A stretch of 64,000 bases of DNA, taken from assembly GCA_004295055.1 (NCBI GenBank), contig SHNJ01000030.1, forward strand, positions 62,001-126,000, read 5' to 3'. The first letter of the stretch is position 1. Each line of letters opens with the position of its first letter. Of this stretch, positions 52,445 to 61,847 are shown in pieces. Position numbers and translations under genes: made by a program. This DNA is from Alphaproteobacteria bacterium. GTDB taxonomy: Bacteria; Pseudomonadota; Alphaproteobacteria; SHNJ01. The notes beneath the pieces were generated by a model. That model was not told where the DNA came from. It ran no database searches and was given only the letters and a program-made list of their open reading frames with translations.

Positions 52445-53155
52445 TTAACTTTTTAAGATAAAATCATCTAATAAATGATTGATTTGTAATGGTGATTCTA
52501 ATGGTGGCAAGTGGCCAGTATTTGGAATTTGGGTGTATTTAGCACCTTTGATAGACCCGCTGATTTCTCGTAAGATTTCGGGCGGGGTAATAATATCGCC
52601 TTCTCCGGCTATAATCATGGTGGGTTGGGTGATGGTGGGCAGCAAGGATCTGTTATCCGGGCGATGCATAATGGCGGTTTGCTGACGAATAAAAGATTCT
52701 TTTCCAACACTTTCTGCCATAGTTCTAACCAAACTGGTTAGCTTGTCATTGGATAAATTATGGGGATGCAGCAAGCGCGGCAACAATCGCGGAGTAACCC
52801 CGTTAAATTGGCCTTTATCGGCTAATTCTATCAATCCCTGACGGACTTGTTTTTGTTCGTCCGTATCGGCTCGGGCGGAAGTGTTCATTAATACTAAACG
52901 GGATATTTTATCGCTTGCTAAGCGCAATAAATCGAACGCGACATACCCGCCCATGGACAAGGCAACCACAGCCCAGTTCGTAGCGGTAGAAAGGTTTCTT
53001 TTAATAACCGATTCCGCCAGCGACACCGTACGGTCGAAACCGGTAATATCGGCCACCACGCAATTCGCGCCTTTATCCGTTAAATGGGCGATTTGGGCGG
53101 CAAACAGCCGCTGATCGCACAGCAGTCCCGGAATAAACAATATGTTTTTGGTCAT
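52445..53155 (-). CDS. Alpha/beta hydrolase
   Basis: This 236-residue alpha/beta-fold hydrolase has a nucleophile elbow ALSMGGY (Ser about 68), an oxyanion-hole-like FIPGLLCDQR at the start, and the acid/base residues in GEGDIITPPE and NTGHLPPLE. Its substrate is unknown. It lies between the kinase on the same strand and the divergent helicase gene. Confidence 0.85.
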   Translation of the reverse strand: MTKNILFIPGLLCDQRLFAAQIAHLTDKGANCVVADITGFDRTVSLAESVIKRNLSTATNWAVVALSMGGYVAFDLLRLASDKISRLVLMNTSARADTDEQKQVRQGLIELADKGQFNGVTPRLLPRLLHPHNLSNDKLTSLVRTMAESVGKESFIRQQTAIMHRPDNRSLLPTITQPTMIIAGEGDIITPPEILREISGSIKGAKYTQIPNTGHLPPLESPLQINHLLDDFILKS

Positions 53156-53256
53156 TTTAACCCGCCTTACGCTTTATGGCTTCACAATCGGCCATATTTT
53201 CCTTATAAGTTCGACAAGCTTAATAAAAACAATATCGAGTTGTAAACTAGAATCTC

Positions 53257-54984
53257 ATGCCATTTGCTAATTTGGGCTTAAGTGATGCGGTCTTAAAGGC
53301 CGTGGCCGAATCCGGATACACCACACCGACACCTGTTCAAGAACAAGTCATCCCCTTGGTTTTAATGGGCCGGGATGTATTGGGCTTTGCTCCAACCGGA
53401 ACTGGTAAAACCGCCAGTTTCATTTTGCCGATGCTGGATATTTTGTCCGGCGCGCGGCATCGCGCGCGTATGCCGCGTTCGATCATTTTGTCTCCGACAC
53501 GCGAGCTTGCTACCCAAATCGCCGAAAATTTCGATACGTATGGGAAATATTCCACTTTGTCTAAAGCGTTGTTGATCGGCGGCGTTGGATTCGAAGAACA
53601 GGAAAAATTATTGGATCGCGGTGTCGATGTATTGATCGCAACGCCAGGCCGGTTGATGGATCATCATCAGCAAGGCCGCATTCTACTGAATGACGTGAAG
53701 TTACTGGTCATCGACGAAGCCGACCGGATGCTGGATATGGGATTCATTCCCGACATTGAAAAAATTGTCAGCTTTGTGCCGACCATTCGGCAGACATTGA
53801 TGTTTTCGGCAACCATGCCGGACGAGATTCTGCGCCTTGCGAAAAAATTCTTGATGAATCCGAAAGAAGTCAAGGTTGAACGCGCGGTTACCAACGCGAC
53901 GCCTATCGAACAATTTTATGTCAAGGCGCCAAGCGATTTCAAAGCGAAACGCGGATTGCTGCGCGATGTGATCAATCATCTGCAGGTTAAGAACGCCTAT
54001 ATTTTCTGTAATCGCAAAAAAGACGTCGATATTTTGTGCAAATCGCTGCAAAAACATGGTTTTGCAGCCGGCGCTATGCATGGCGACATGGATCAATTCG
54101 ACCGCAACAAAACTTTCGATGAATTTAAATCCGGCAAAATTACCATGCTGGTTTGCAGCGATGTTGCCGCTCGCGGATTGGATGTTATGGATGTCAGCCA
54201 TGTGGTGAATTTCGATGTGCCGTGGAACACCGAAGATTACGTGCACCGCACCGGCCGCACCGGCCGCGCTGGAAAAACCGGATGCGCGGTAATGCTGGTA
54301 ACAAAACACGAAGATAAATCGTTCGAACCGATTAAAAAACTGGCTGGAGATTTATTGAAAGTACTGCCATTGGAATCGGCGGAAATTATGGCGGATAGCG
54401 ATGGCGAAGAAACGGGCGAACCGACCCGTCACCATAATCGCCAGCATCGCCGCAACCGCAGCCGCCATGGCCGCCGTCAGCCCGGTTCAGGCGGCAGACC
54501 CCATCATAATCGTCCGCATCATGGAATTCATGTGCATCACGGCGAATTTGAATTGCCGCGCGATGACGAACCAGCAGACAATATCGGCAATCGCATTGCC
54601 GATGACGATAATTCAATCCCAGACGATATTGGCAACCGCGCTTCGGCGGATGAAAGCCCGGCCAATTTTTCGAATGATCGCGGCGAAGGCCAATCGCGCG
54701 GCCGCCGCCGCCGCGGTGGGAGAGGGCGCAATCGCAACCGTGACCGGGATCGTGATGGTTCGCAAAGTGAAAATCGGGAGCAACGTTCGGAACAGCGTCC
54801 ACCGCGTGAAAATCAATATCCTCGTGAACGTGGCCAGACATACAATGAACGCCGCGAAAATAATCAGAATCGCCAAAATCGGGATCGTTCCGAACGGCGC
54901 GATAACCGCACGCATCGCCAAGACCGTGAGCCTTCGCCAAAGGGATTGGGCGATCACGTGCCCGCGTTTTTGGTAAAAAAATAA
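53257..54984 (+). CDS. DEAD-box RNA helicase (RhlE type)
   Basis: This 575-residue helicase has all DEAD-box motifs: the Q motif (YTTPTPVQEQ), Walker A APTGTGKT (about 45-52), PTREL, DEAD (153-156), SAT and the HRTGRTGRAG of motif VI. The C-terminal tail (about 390-575) is disordered and rich in Arg, Gly, Asn, His and Asp, with repeated RGRRRR- and NRDRDRD-like runs, likely an RNA-binding region. It probably acts in ribosome assembly or mRNA decay. It ends 25 bases before the pterin dehydratase gene. Confidence 0.93.
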   Translation: MPFANLGLSDAVLKAVAESGYTTPTPVQEQVIPLVLMGRDVLGFAPTGTGKTASFILPMLDILSGARHRARMPRSIILSPTRELATQIAENFDTYGKYSTLSKALLIGGVGFEEQEKLLDRGVDVLIATPGRLMDHHQQGRILLNDVKLLVIDEADRMLDMGFIPDIEKIVSFVPTIRQTLMFSATMPDEILRLAKKFLMNPKEVKVERAVTNATPIEQFYVKAPSDFKAKRGLLRDVINHLQVKNAYIFCNRKKDVDILCKSLQKHGFAAGAMHGDMDQFDRNKTFDEFKSGKITMLVCSDVAARGLDVMDVSHVVNFDVPWNTEDYVHRTGRTGRAGKTGCAVMLVTKHEDKSFEPIKKLAGDLLKVLPLESAEIMADSDGEETGEPTRHHNRQHRRNRSRHGRRQPGSGGRPHHNRPHHGIHVHHGEFELPRDDEPADNIGNRIADDDNSIPDDIGNRASADESPANFSNDRGEGQSRGRRRRGGRGRNRNRDRDRDGSQSENREQRSEQRPPRENQYPRERGQTYNERRENNQNRQNRDRSERRDNRTHRQDREPSPKGLGDHVPAFLVKK

Positions 54985-55009
54985 TTCATAATTTCATAGG
55001 AGAATTTCT

Positions 55010-55336
55010 ATGGCAGATAAAATGGATGCCCGGCAAATTAAAGAGGCTTTAGCGTCTTTGCCGGGTTGGCGTTTAAATGAAGCTTATACAGGGATTAAAG
55101 GCGATAAGTCCCCTCATGATGCTATTGAAAGAGCATTTGATTTTCCCGATTTTTCTGCTGCTTGGGGATTTATGAATCGTTGCGCTCTTGAGGCAGAAAA
55201 AGGCGATCATCATCCTGATTGGAGCAATTGTTATAATCAAGTTGTTGTGCGCTTGACAACGCATCATTGTGGTGGTGTATCAGAGTTAGATTTTGCGTTG
55301 GCTAGGAGAATGAACGCATTTTGTAATCAGCGATAA
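55010..55336 (+). CDS. 4a-hydroxytetrahydrobiopterin dehydratase (PCD/DCoH)
   Basis: This 108-residue protein has the PCD family pattern: LPGWRLNEAYTGI, FPDFSAAWGFMNRCALEAEK and the histidine cluster KGDHHPDWSNCYNQVVVRLTTH, quoted in part. It recycles pterin cofactor. AGGAGA lies before the ATG. Its last 35 bases overlap the opposing UDG gene, a long convergent overlap for bacteria. Confidence 0.93.
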   Translation: MADKMDARQIKEALASLPGWRLNEAYTGIKGDKSPHDAIERAFDFPDFSAAWGFMNRCALEAEKGDHHPDWSNCYNQVVVRLTTHHCGGVSELDFALARRMNAFCNQR

Positions 55337-55964
55337 TTAAGTTTTTGCTGATTAATTCCACTACACCCTCAAACATCTCTGTCGTCAGGCGTTTGGTTTG
55401 CGTGTTGTACCGGGAACAATGATAGGAATCGTATAATTTGATTCCATTCGGCAGCTCATGCACCGCGCCATGGGCGAATTTATATGTGGATTTTTTTACG
55501 CCAAAAGTATCCAGCGCCGCGTTATGAGCGATCAATCCCAGAACTAATACAAATCTTAAATTCGGCATTGCCGCGATTTCGGCGCGGATAAATGGCTGGC
55601 AGGTTTTTTGTTCTTCTGGCGTCGGTTTATTTTCCGGCGGTACGCAACGAACCGAATTGGTAATGCGGCAATTGACCAATTGCAACCCGTCATTGGCGGT
55701 TTTGCCGTAATGGCCCTTAGCAAATCCGAATTTCAATAACGTCGCGTACAATAAATCCCCGGCGTAATCGTTGGTAAACGGCCTTCCGGTCGCATTGGCG
55801 CCTTTTAATCCAGGAGCCAGCCCCACAATTAAAAGTTGTGCATCCAATTCGCCAAAAGATGGCACCGGACCGTTATAAAACTGCGGAAACTTATTCTGGT
55901 TGGCGCAACGGAATTCCACTAATCGGGGACAAAGAGAGCAACTTTTGGTTGGTGGATTGAACAT
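55302..55964 (-). CDS. Uracil-DNA glycosylase, family 5 (UDGb)
   Basis: This repair enzyme removes uracil and other deaminated bases from DNA. The 220-residue protein has GLAPGLKGANATGRPF (about 48-63) and the family 5 tail HCSRYNTQTKRLT. Cys9, Cys12, Cys107 and Cys122 are likely ligands of the [4Fe-4S] cluster. Family 5 enzymes lack the catalytic Asp of family 1. Its C-terminal end overlaps the PCD gene by 35 bases. Confidence 0.9.
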   Translation of the reverse strand: MFNPPTKSCSLCPRLVEFRCANQNKFPQFYNGPVPSFGELDAQLLIVGLAPGLKGANATGRPFTNDYAGDLLYATLLKFGFAKGHYGKTANDGLQLVNCRITNSVRCVPPENKPTPEEQKTCQPFIRAEIAAMPNLRFVLVLGLIAHNAALDTFGVKKSTYKFAHGAVHELPNGIKLYDSYHCSRYNTQTKRLTTEMFEGVVELISKNLIIADYKMRSFS

Positions 55965-56062
55965 GGGGTTTATGCTATACAGGGGTTTAAATGACTGATG
56001 TTTTTTGGTTGTGGTTTTACAATTAACAATCAGATTATAACCGGGGGAGGTATAATCGCATC

Positions 56063-56494
56063 ATGATTCTTATCGGTCTTGGAGCAAATCTGGCAAGCGA
56101 AAAATACGGCTCGCCACAGCAAACATTGGAAGCCGCGATTGCGGCAATGCCCCAATACGGCATTCACGTTATTAAAAAATCGCGCTGGCATCAAACGGAA
56201 CCCGTACCCAAATCCGATCAACCCATGTTCACCAATGGCGTTATTGCCGTGGAAACGGAATTGACGCCTTATCAATTGCTGGATGCATTGCGGCAGATCG
56301 AAAATGATTTTGGCCGCATCCGCAATGGGGTTAGAAACGAGGCGCGTTGTATCGATCTCGATCTTTTGACCTATAACCATGAACGGATCAACGATCCGCC
56401 ACGTTTGGAATTGCCGCATCCGCGCATGCTGGAGCGGCCTTTTGTGATGCAGCCATTGCTGGAAGTCACGCTCGAATGGCGCTTGGCGGGATAA
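56063..56494 (+). CDS. folK: 2-amino-4-hydroxy-6-hydroxymethyldihydropteridine pyrophosphokinase
   Basis: FolK pyrophosphorylates the pterin precursor in folate synthesis. The 143-residue protein has IGLGANLASEKYGSP, SRWHQTEPV and the catalytic region RCIDLDLLTYN, followed by LPHPRMLERPFVMQPLLEV. It is a typical single-domain FolK. It is followed 27 bases later by a membrane-protein gene, then rpoZ. Confidence 0.94.
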   Translation: MILIGLGANLASEKYGSPQQTLEAAIAAMPQYGIHVIKKSRWHQTEPVPKSDQPMFTNGVIAVETELTPYQLLDALRQIENDFGRIRNGVRNEARCIDLDLLTYNHERINDPPRLELPHPRMLERPFVMQPLLEVTLEWRLAG

Positions 56495-56521
56495 TTGTTT
56501 ACATTTAGGATATGATGTGTT

Positions 56522-57034
56522 ATGTTCCCTTTTATGAAAAAGGGCAAAACAACCATATTTGGGCCGGATGTACCTAAATGGCAGCAGAAATTGCTGACAT
56601 GGATGGATGATACATTGTCCAGTGCCAAGAATATTTTGAAATGGACGTTTGGCTTTGGTGCGGTATGTGCAATCGGCGCGGGTTTGGTGGGGCTGGCAGT
56701 CGGTGGAATTACTGCTATGGCCGCCGCTATTCCAGCTGCTGCTGCGGTAGGGTGCCAATTGGGGGGCTTAATAGGCTTAGGTATATATGCCAAATCGGCA
56801 ATTCGCTCTTATTTTTCAATCAATAATGGCACTAATTTAAATTTAAACGCTAAGGCTAGCGGCGATACAGCCGGGGCTAAAACTATCGATTTGGGATTGC
56901 CGATAATCAAGGCATTTGGCTTGCCGGTTGTTTGGCAAGGAATACCCTTGAACGGCGGAGTTTTAAGAGCGACTCAGTCCCAGCCGGATGGTCCGATTTC
57001 ACTGCGATTATTGGATCGTTCCGTAACGAGATAA
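56522..57034 (+). CDS. Hypothetical small membrane protein, 170 residues
   Basis: I do not recognise this protein. It has one long hydrophobic hairpin-like region (about 38-95), consisting of Ala/Gly-rich stretches with possible two membrane segments. An amphipathic N-terminal segment precedes it and a soluble C-terminal part of about 70 residues follows. It lies 27 bases after folK and is probably read with it. Confidence 0.6.
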   Translation: MFPFMKKGKTTIFGPDVPKWQQKLLTWMDDTLSSAKNILKWTFGFGAVCAIGAGLVGLAVGGITAMAAAIPAAAAVGCQLGGLIGLGIYAKSAIRSYFSINNGTNLNLNAKASGDTAGAKTIDLGLPIIKAFGLPVVWQGIPLNGGVLRATQSQPDGPISLRLLDRSVTR

Positions 57035-57087
57035 ATAATCATATCTTTTTACAATACGCCGCAATTTCTGACTTGCCGATTAAACTA

Positions 57088-57115
57088 TTGCAATTTCACA
57101 ATTTTTGATTATATT
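57088..57115 (+). promoter_or_regulatory. Candidate promoter of rpoZ
   Basis: TTGCAA (57088-57093) and TATATT (57110-57115) are separated by 16 bases; they match the consensus at 4 and 5 of 6 positions. They lie 73 bases before the rpoZ ATG. This is a pattern match only. Confidence 0.3.
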
Positions 57116-57188
57116 TTTGTTCCCCCTATATTTATTTTAAGGGATTTATACGATCCGTTGATATACTGAATTATTGAAAGGATGAGGC

Positions 57189-57656
57189 ATGGCTCGCGTT
57201 ACTGTTGAAGATTGCGTGGAAATTATTCCAAATCGATATGAATTAGTGATGGTTGCGGCGCAGCGCGCGCGGGATATTTCCGCCGGCGCGGTTCTGACCA
57301 TTGAACGCGACAATGACAAAAATCCGGTGATCGCTTTGCGCGAAATCGCGCAAGAATCTGTGACCCCGGCGGATTTGAATGAATCTTTGATTAAAGGATT
57401 CCAGAAAACTCCGCAAATCGCACCGGAGCCTGAAGAAGAATTAACCGATTTAGTATTGCCGGATCCAAAAATGGGCGACGATGAATTGATCGGCGCCGCT
57501 GGCATTCGCGACGTATCTGAAGAAGACGACGAAGAAGGCGACGAAGCATTGGAAGACATGGACGGGTTAAGTGTCTATGACGATGCGAACGCGGCCTTTT
57601 CCGACGCCGATACCTCTGCCGAAGACGCTGGATCTGGCAGTGGTGAGGACAGCTAG
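57189..57656 (+). CDS. rpoZ: RNA polymerase omega subunit
   Basis: This small subunit helps assembly of RNA polymerase. The N-terminal [20 protein letters not shown] (1-20) is the omega signature, and the core covers about 1-60. The protein is 155 residues, longer than the E. coli form, because of an acidic C-terminal extension (about 70-155) rich in Asp and Glu. AAAGGA precedes the start by about 9 bases. The rpoZ-rsh order is typical. Confidence 0.93.
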   Translation: MARVTVEDCVEIIPNRYELVMVAAQRARDISAGAVLTIERDNDKNPVIALREIAQESVTPADLNESLIKGFQKTPQIAPEPEEELTDLVLPDPKMGDDELIGAAGIRDVSEEDDEEGDEALEDMDGLSVYDDANAAFSDADTSAEDAGSGSGEDS

Positions 57657-57676
57657 GACTTAGCTGATCGAAATCC

Positions 57677-59821
57677 GTGATCCGTCAATATGAACTGGTA
57701 GAGCGCGTCAAATCATACGATCCTAATGCGGATGAGGACGCGCTAAACCGGGCATATGTGTTTTCTCTGCGCGCGCATGGATCGCAAAAACGCGCTTCCG
57801 GCGACCCGTATTTTTCTCATCCACTCGAAGTCGCCGCGATTCTGACCGATATGAAATTGGATGCGGCGTCGATTATTACCGCGCTTTTGCACGATACGGT
57901 CGAAGACACGCAAACCTCGCTCGAAGATATTCAAAAACTGTTTGGCGAGGAAATCGCCCGCCTTGTCGACGGCGTAACCAAACTTTCCAAAATTGAATTG
58001 CAGAATGTGCAAAACAAGCAGGCGGAAAATTTCCGCAAGCTGGTTATCGCCATGTCCGAAGATATCCGGGTTTTGCTGGTGAAATTGGCCGACCGGGCGC
58101 ACAACATGCGCACGTTGCATTTTTTCAAAGATCCGGAAAAACGCCGCCGCATCGCGCTTGAAACCCTCGAAATCTATGCGCCGCTGGCCGAACGGATCGG
58201 CATGCAATCGGTCAAGGATGAATTGGAAGATTTGGCGTTCGCAGAATTATATCCGGATGCGCGCGATTCGCTCATTGCGCGGTTGAATTTCCTGCGCGCC
58301 AAGGGCGACAATGTCATTGGCCGCATTATCGACGAATTGAAAGAATTATTTAATGCTGGCGGAATTCCGTGCCATATTTCCGGCCGTGAAAAAACGCCTT
58401 ATTCGATTTGGCGTAAAATGCAGCGCCGCAATGTCGAATTCGAACAGCTAGCGGATATCATGGCTTTCCGCGTAATCGTCGATAATATCGAACAATGCTA
58501 TCAATGCCTTGGCATGGTGCACAGCCAGTATCCGGTCGTGCCCGGAAGGTTCAAGGATTATATCTCGACGCCAAAACCGAACGGTTACAAATCGTTGCAT
58601 ACGGCGGTGATTGGTCCGGAAAAAGAACGTATCGAAATTCAAATCCGCACCCATGAAATGCACGAGATTTCGGAAATGGGCGTTGCCGCGCACTGGAATT
58701 ACAAGCAGGGCGAAGGATTGAAGGAAGGCAAGCATTTCCGCTGGCTGCGTCAATTGCTGGAAATTTTGGAACAAGCCGAAAGCCCGGAAGAATTCCTGGA
58801 ACACACCAAACTGGAGATGTATCAGGATCAAGTGTTCTGCTTTTCGCCAAAAGGCGATTTGGTGGCCTTGCCACGCGGTGCCACGCCGGTCGACTTTGCT
58901 TACGAAGTGCATTCGGCCGTGGGAGATGCTTGTGTCGGCGCGAAAATCAATGGCCGTATCATGCCATTGCGTACTTTGCTGAAAAATGGCGATCAGGTGG
59001 AAATCATTACCTCGAAATCGCAAACGCCATCGCCGACTTGGGAAGAATTCGTCGTCACCGGAAAAGCCAAATCGCATATCCGCAAATTTGTACGCAGCCA
59101 AAAGCGTGCTCAGTACTTGAATCTTGGCAAGCAGATCATGCAAAAAGCCTTTCGCCATGAAAACAAGCCGCTTAACGATAAGCTGGTCGAAGGCGTGATT
59201 AAAAAATTCAACGCGACCAATGTCGACGATGTTTATGCGTTGGTGGGCGAGGGGATTCATACCGCAAAAGAAGTTTTGCTAAGCATTTATCCCGAAGAAA
59301 AAACCGCCAATCAACCATTGCCGACGCCGCAAAATATGATCAAGCCGGCGAAGATTGCCAAATCCAGCCATTCTTTGCCAATCAAAGGACTTATCCCAGG
59401 TATGGCGCTGCATTTCGCGAAATGCTGCCATCCGTTGCCGGGAGACCGGATTGTCGGCATTGTTACAACCGGCAAGGGCGTTTCGATTCACACATCGGAT
59501 TGCGATGTATTGCAGAATTTCGCCGATCAGCCGGAACGCTGGTTGGATGTGGGTTGGGATAACGACCATATGGAAGGCGAAAAACACGTTTCCCGCATGA
59601 TGGTGGTGATTGCCAATGAACCCGGTTCTTTGGGCAGTTTGTCGACCGTCATTGGAAAGTGCCAGGGCAATATCACCAATTTGCGCATCACCAGCCGCAG
59701 CACCGAATTTTTCGAAATTATCGTGGATGTAGAGGTAAAAGATTTAACTCACCTTACCGAAATTATGGCAGCACTGCGCGCCACATCCGTAATCAATTCT
59801 GTTGAACGTATTTCTTCCTGA
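57677..59821 (+). CDS. rsh: Bifunctional (p)ppGpp synthetase/hydrolase Rsh
   Basis: This 714-residue stringent-response enzyme has an HD hydrolase domain with YFSHPLEVAAIL and ALLHDTVEDT (about 56-78), a synthetase domain with RFKDYISTPKPNGYKSLH, then TGS (about 390-450), a helical and zinc-finger region, and a C-terminal ACT domain. The HD motif is intact, so both hydrolysis and synthesis are expected. The GTG start is used. It lies between rpoZ and pdxJ. Confidence 0.95.
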   Translation: MIRQYELVERVKSYDPNADEDALNRAYVFSLRAHGSQKRASGDPYFSHPLEVAAILTDMKLDAASIITALLHDTVEDTQTSLEDIQKLFGEEIARLVDGVTKLSKIELQNVQNKQAENFRKLVIAMSEDIRVLLVKLADRAHNMRTLHFFKDPEKRRRIALETLEIYAPLAERIGMQSVKDELEDLAFAELYPDARDSLIARLNFLRAKGDNVIGRIIDELKELFNAGGIPCHISGREKTPYSIWRKMQRRNVEFEQLADIMAFRVIVDNIEQCYQCLGMVHSQYPVVPGRFKDYISTPKPNGYKSLHTAVIGPEKERIEIQIRTHEMHEISEMGVAAHWNYKQGEGLKEGKHFRWLRQLLEILEQAESPEEFLEHTKLEMYQDQVFCFSPKGDLVALPRGATPVDFAYEVHSAVGDACVGAKINGRIMPLRTLLKNGDQVEIITSKSQTPSPTWEEFVVTGKAKSHIRKFVRSQKRAQYLNLGKQIMQKAFRHENKPLNDKLVEGVIKKFNATNVDDVYALVGEGIHTAKEVLLSIYPEEKTANQPLPTPQNMIKPAKIAKSSHSLPIKGLIPGMALHFAKCCHPLPGDRIVGIVTTGKGVSIHTSDCDVLQNFADQPERWLDVGWDNDHMEGEKHVSRMMVVIANEPGSLGSLSTVIGKCQGNITNLRITSRSTEFFEIIVDVEVKDLTHLTEIMAALRATSVINSVERISS

Positions 59822-59829
59822 GGTTTAGA

Positions 59830-60588
59830 ATGTCTTCCATCCCGCCTGTCCGTTTAGGGGTCAATATCGATCACGTGGCCACGTTACGCAATGCGAGGGG
59901 CGGACAATATCCGGATATTTTACGCGCTGCCGAAGCATCTATTCAAGGTGGCGCGGATTCGATTACCGTGCATCTGCGCGAAGACCGCCGCCATATCAAA
60001 GACGCCGATGTGGTATTGCTGCGCGAGAAGACTCGCGTGCCGATGAATTTGGAAATGGCCATGACGCCGGAAATGCTGGATATCGCTTTGCGCGTAAAGC
60101 CGCACGCCGTGTGCTTGGTTCCGGAAAAACGCGCGGAACTGACAACCGAAGGCGGACTTGATTTGGTTAATATGGATTTGGAATTTTCGGATATGGTGAT
60201 GCGATTGCAGGCGGCGAAAATCCAGGTATCCGCCTTTATCGATGCGAATGTCATGCAAGTCAGCAGCGCTAAGGATTTGGGCATAAAGGTGGTTGAATTC
60301 CATACCGGCCAATACGCGCACTCAAAACCCGAACAGCAGCAAGAATGGGCGGCCGAAATTGCGCGAGTCGCGGATCATGCGGTTAAAATGGGGGTGACGT
60401 GCCATGCCGGTCACGGATTGAATTACGATAATGTCGGTTTAATTGCCGCGATTCCGCAAATCACCGAATTGAATATCGGCCATTTTCTGATGGCGGAATC
60501 GATGTTCATCGGGCTTACTGGTGCGGTGCGGCACATGAGATTCGTAATGGATCAGGCGAGAGCCGCCAAACAAGTGGCCAGCACATGA
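59830..60588 (+). CDS. pdxJ: Pyridoxine 5'-phosphate synthase
   Basis: PdxJ makes pyridoxine 5'-phosphate from 1-deoxyxylulose 5-phosphate and 3-amino-2-oxopropyl phosphate. The 252-residue protein opens with RLGVNIDHVATLRNARGG and includes HLREDRRHI, LEMAMTPEML, CLVPEKRAELTTEGGLD and CHAGHGLNYDNV. It overlaps acpS by 4 bases. The pdxJ-acpS pair is conserved in Alphaproteobacteria. Confidence 0.96.
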   Translation: MSSIPPVRLGVNIDHVATLRNARGGQYPDILRAAEASIQGGADSITVHLREDRRHIKDADVVLLREKTRVPMNLEMAMTPEMLDIALRVKPHAVCLVPEKRAELTTEGGLDLVNMDLEFSDMVMRLQAAKIQVSAFIDANVMQVSSAKDLGIKVVEFHTGQYAHSKPEQQQEWAAEIARVADHAVKMGVTCHAGHGLNYDNVGLIAAIPQITELNIGHFLMAESMFIGLTGAVRHMRFVMDQARAAKQVAST

Positions 60589-60986
60589 TTATTGGGGTCG
60601 GCACAGATATTGTTAAAATCGACCGAATTGAGAAAGTATTAAGTCAATTCGGGCCGCGGTTTTTGAATCGTGTCTTTAGCGCGGAAGAACGCGAAAAAGC
60701 ATCGCGCAGCCATCGTCCGGCGCGTACCTTGGCCAGCCGTTTTGCCGCCAAGGAAGCGGCGGCAAAGGCCCTTGGGATTGCCATCCGCTCGGGCGTCCGT
60801 TTTTCGGATTTTAGCGTTTCCAACGATAAAAACGGCAGACCAATCCTTAAAATTGCTGGAAAAGCGGCGGAATTGACGGCTTCTTGCGTGCCGAAAGGAG
60901 CGCAATTGCAGGCGAATTTAAGCCTGGCGGAAGAAGACGATTACGCTGTGGCTTTTGTGGTTCTGTCCGCCAATACCCCCGTTTAA
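60585..60986 (+). CDS. acpS: Holo-[acyl-carrier-protein] synthase
   Basis: AcpS transfers phosphopantetheine from CoA to ACP. The 133-residue protein has GVGTDIVKIDRIEK (4-17) with the metal-binding Asp8, and FAAKEAAAKALG with the conserved Glu. It overlaps pdxJ by 4 bases. Confidence 0.95.
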   Translation: MIIGVGTDIVKIDRIEKVLSQFGPRFLNRVFSAEEREKASRSHRPARTLASRFAAKEAAAKALGIAIRSGVRFSDFSVSNDKNGRPILKIAGKAAELTASCVPKGAQLQANLSLAEEDDYAVAFVVLSANTPV

Positions 60987-61067
60987 ACCAAAGCAAATAT
61001 TTGATTGGGCGCGCTTAATCCCCTATATTATTTTCTTTAATTTCAGATGAAAATCCAAGGCTTTTTG

Positions 61068-61847
61068 ATGACCGATATCGCGCAAAACACCAAAGCAAAA
61101 TCCCCGGCCGGCGAATGGCTGGAAACTATCAAGACCATCGTGTATGCGGTATTGCTCGCCTTGCTGATTCGCACTTTTATTTTCGAACCGTTCAGCATCC
61201 CATCGACATCGATGTTGCCATCGCTTTTGGTAGGCGATTACATTATCGTCAGCAAATATTCTTATGGGTACAGCAAGCATTCTTTTCCGCTCAGTTTGCC
61301 TTTGTATGATGGCCGCATCAGCGAAAAAATTCCGGAACGCGGCGATGTGATTGTTTTTAAGCTGCCGCGCGATAACCGCACCGATTATATTAAACGTTTG
61401 ATTGGCCTGCCTGGCGACGAGATCCAGGTTAAAAAAGGCATTTTGTACATCAACGGCAAGGCCGTTACGCGTTCACGGGTAGAAGATTATATAGATCACC
61501 CCAATAATCCAATTCCAAACGTTTCGCCGTCGCGATTTATGCAATATCGGGAAACTCTGCCGGATGGCGGTTTGGTTCACCCGATTTTGGAATTGAGCGA
61601 CGAGGCGCGTTTGGACAATACGCCAGTGTACAAAGTTCCGGACGGCCATTATTTTTTCATGGGCGACAATCGCGACAACTCCATGGATAGCCGCGTTGAA
61701 AGTTCGGTTGGATTTGTTCCGGCGGAAAATTTGATTGGCAAGGCGCAATATGTATTCTTTTCCATGAAGGGCGGATCGCCCTGGTGGCAGATTTGGAACT
61801 GGCCGTTTTCCATCCGCTATGACCGATTGTTCGTGAAAATTCGCTGA
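61068..61847 (+). CDS. lepB: Signal peptidase I
   Basis: This membrane serine protease cleaves signal peptides of exported proteins. The start at 61068 follows AAGG at 61057-61060 by 7 bases and gives 259 residues; an earlier ATG at 61047 is in frame but has no ribosome binding site. One membrane helix lies near 20-38. The catalytic Ser48 is in FSIPSTSMLPS and the general base Lys109 in TDYIKRLIG; GDNRDNSMDSR follows. The stop overlaps the rnc start by one base. Confidence 0.93.
   Translation: MTDIAQNTKAKSPAGEWLETIKTIVYAVLLALLIRTFIFEPFSIPSTSMLPSLLVGDYIIVSKYSYGYSKHSFPLSLPLYDGRISEKIPERGDVIVFKLPRDNRTDYIKRLIGLPGDEIQVKKGILYINGKAVTRSRVEDYIDHPNNPIPNVSPSRFMQYRETLPDGGLVHPILELSDEARLDNTPVYKVPDGHYFFMGDNRDNSMDSRVESSVGFVPAENLIGKAQYVFFSMKGGSPWWQIWNWPFSIRYDRLFVKIR

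Noticed and set aside
58448-59260. 270-residue open frame on the minus strand, opposite rsh
   Set aside because: It is the antisense shadow of rsh, with composition unlike the neighbouring proteins.
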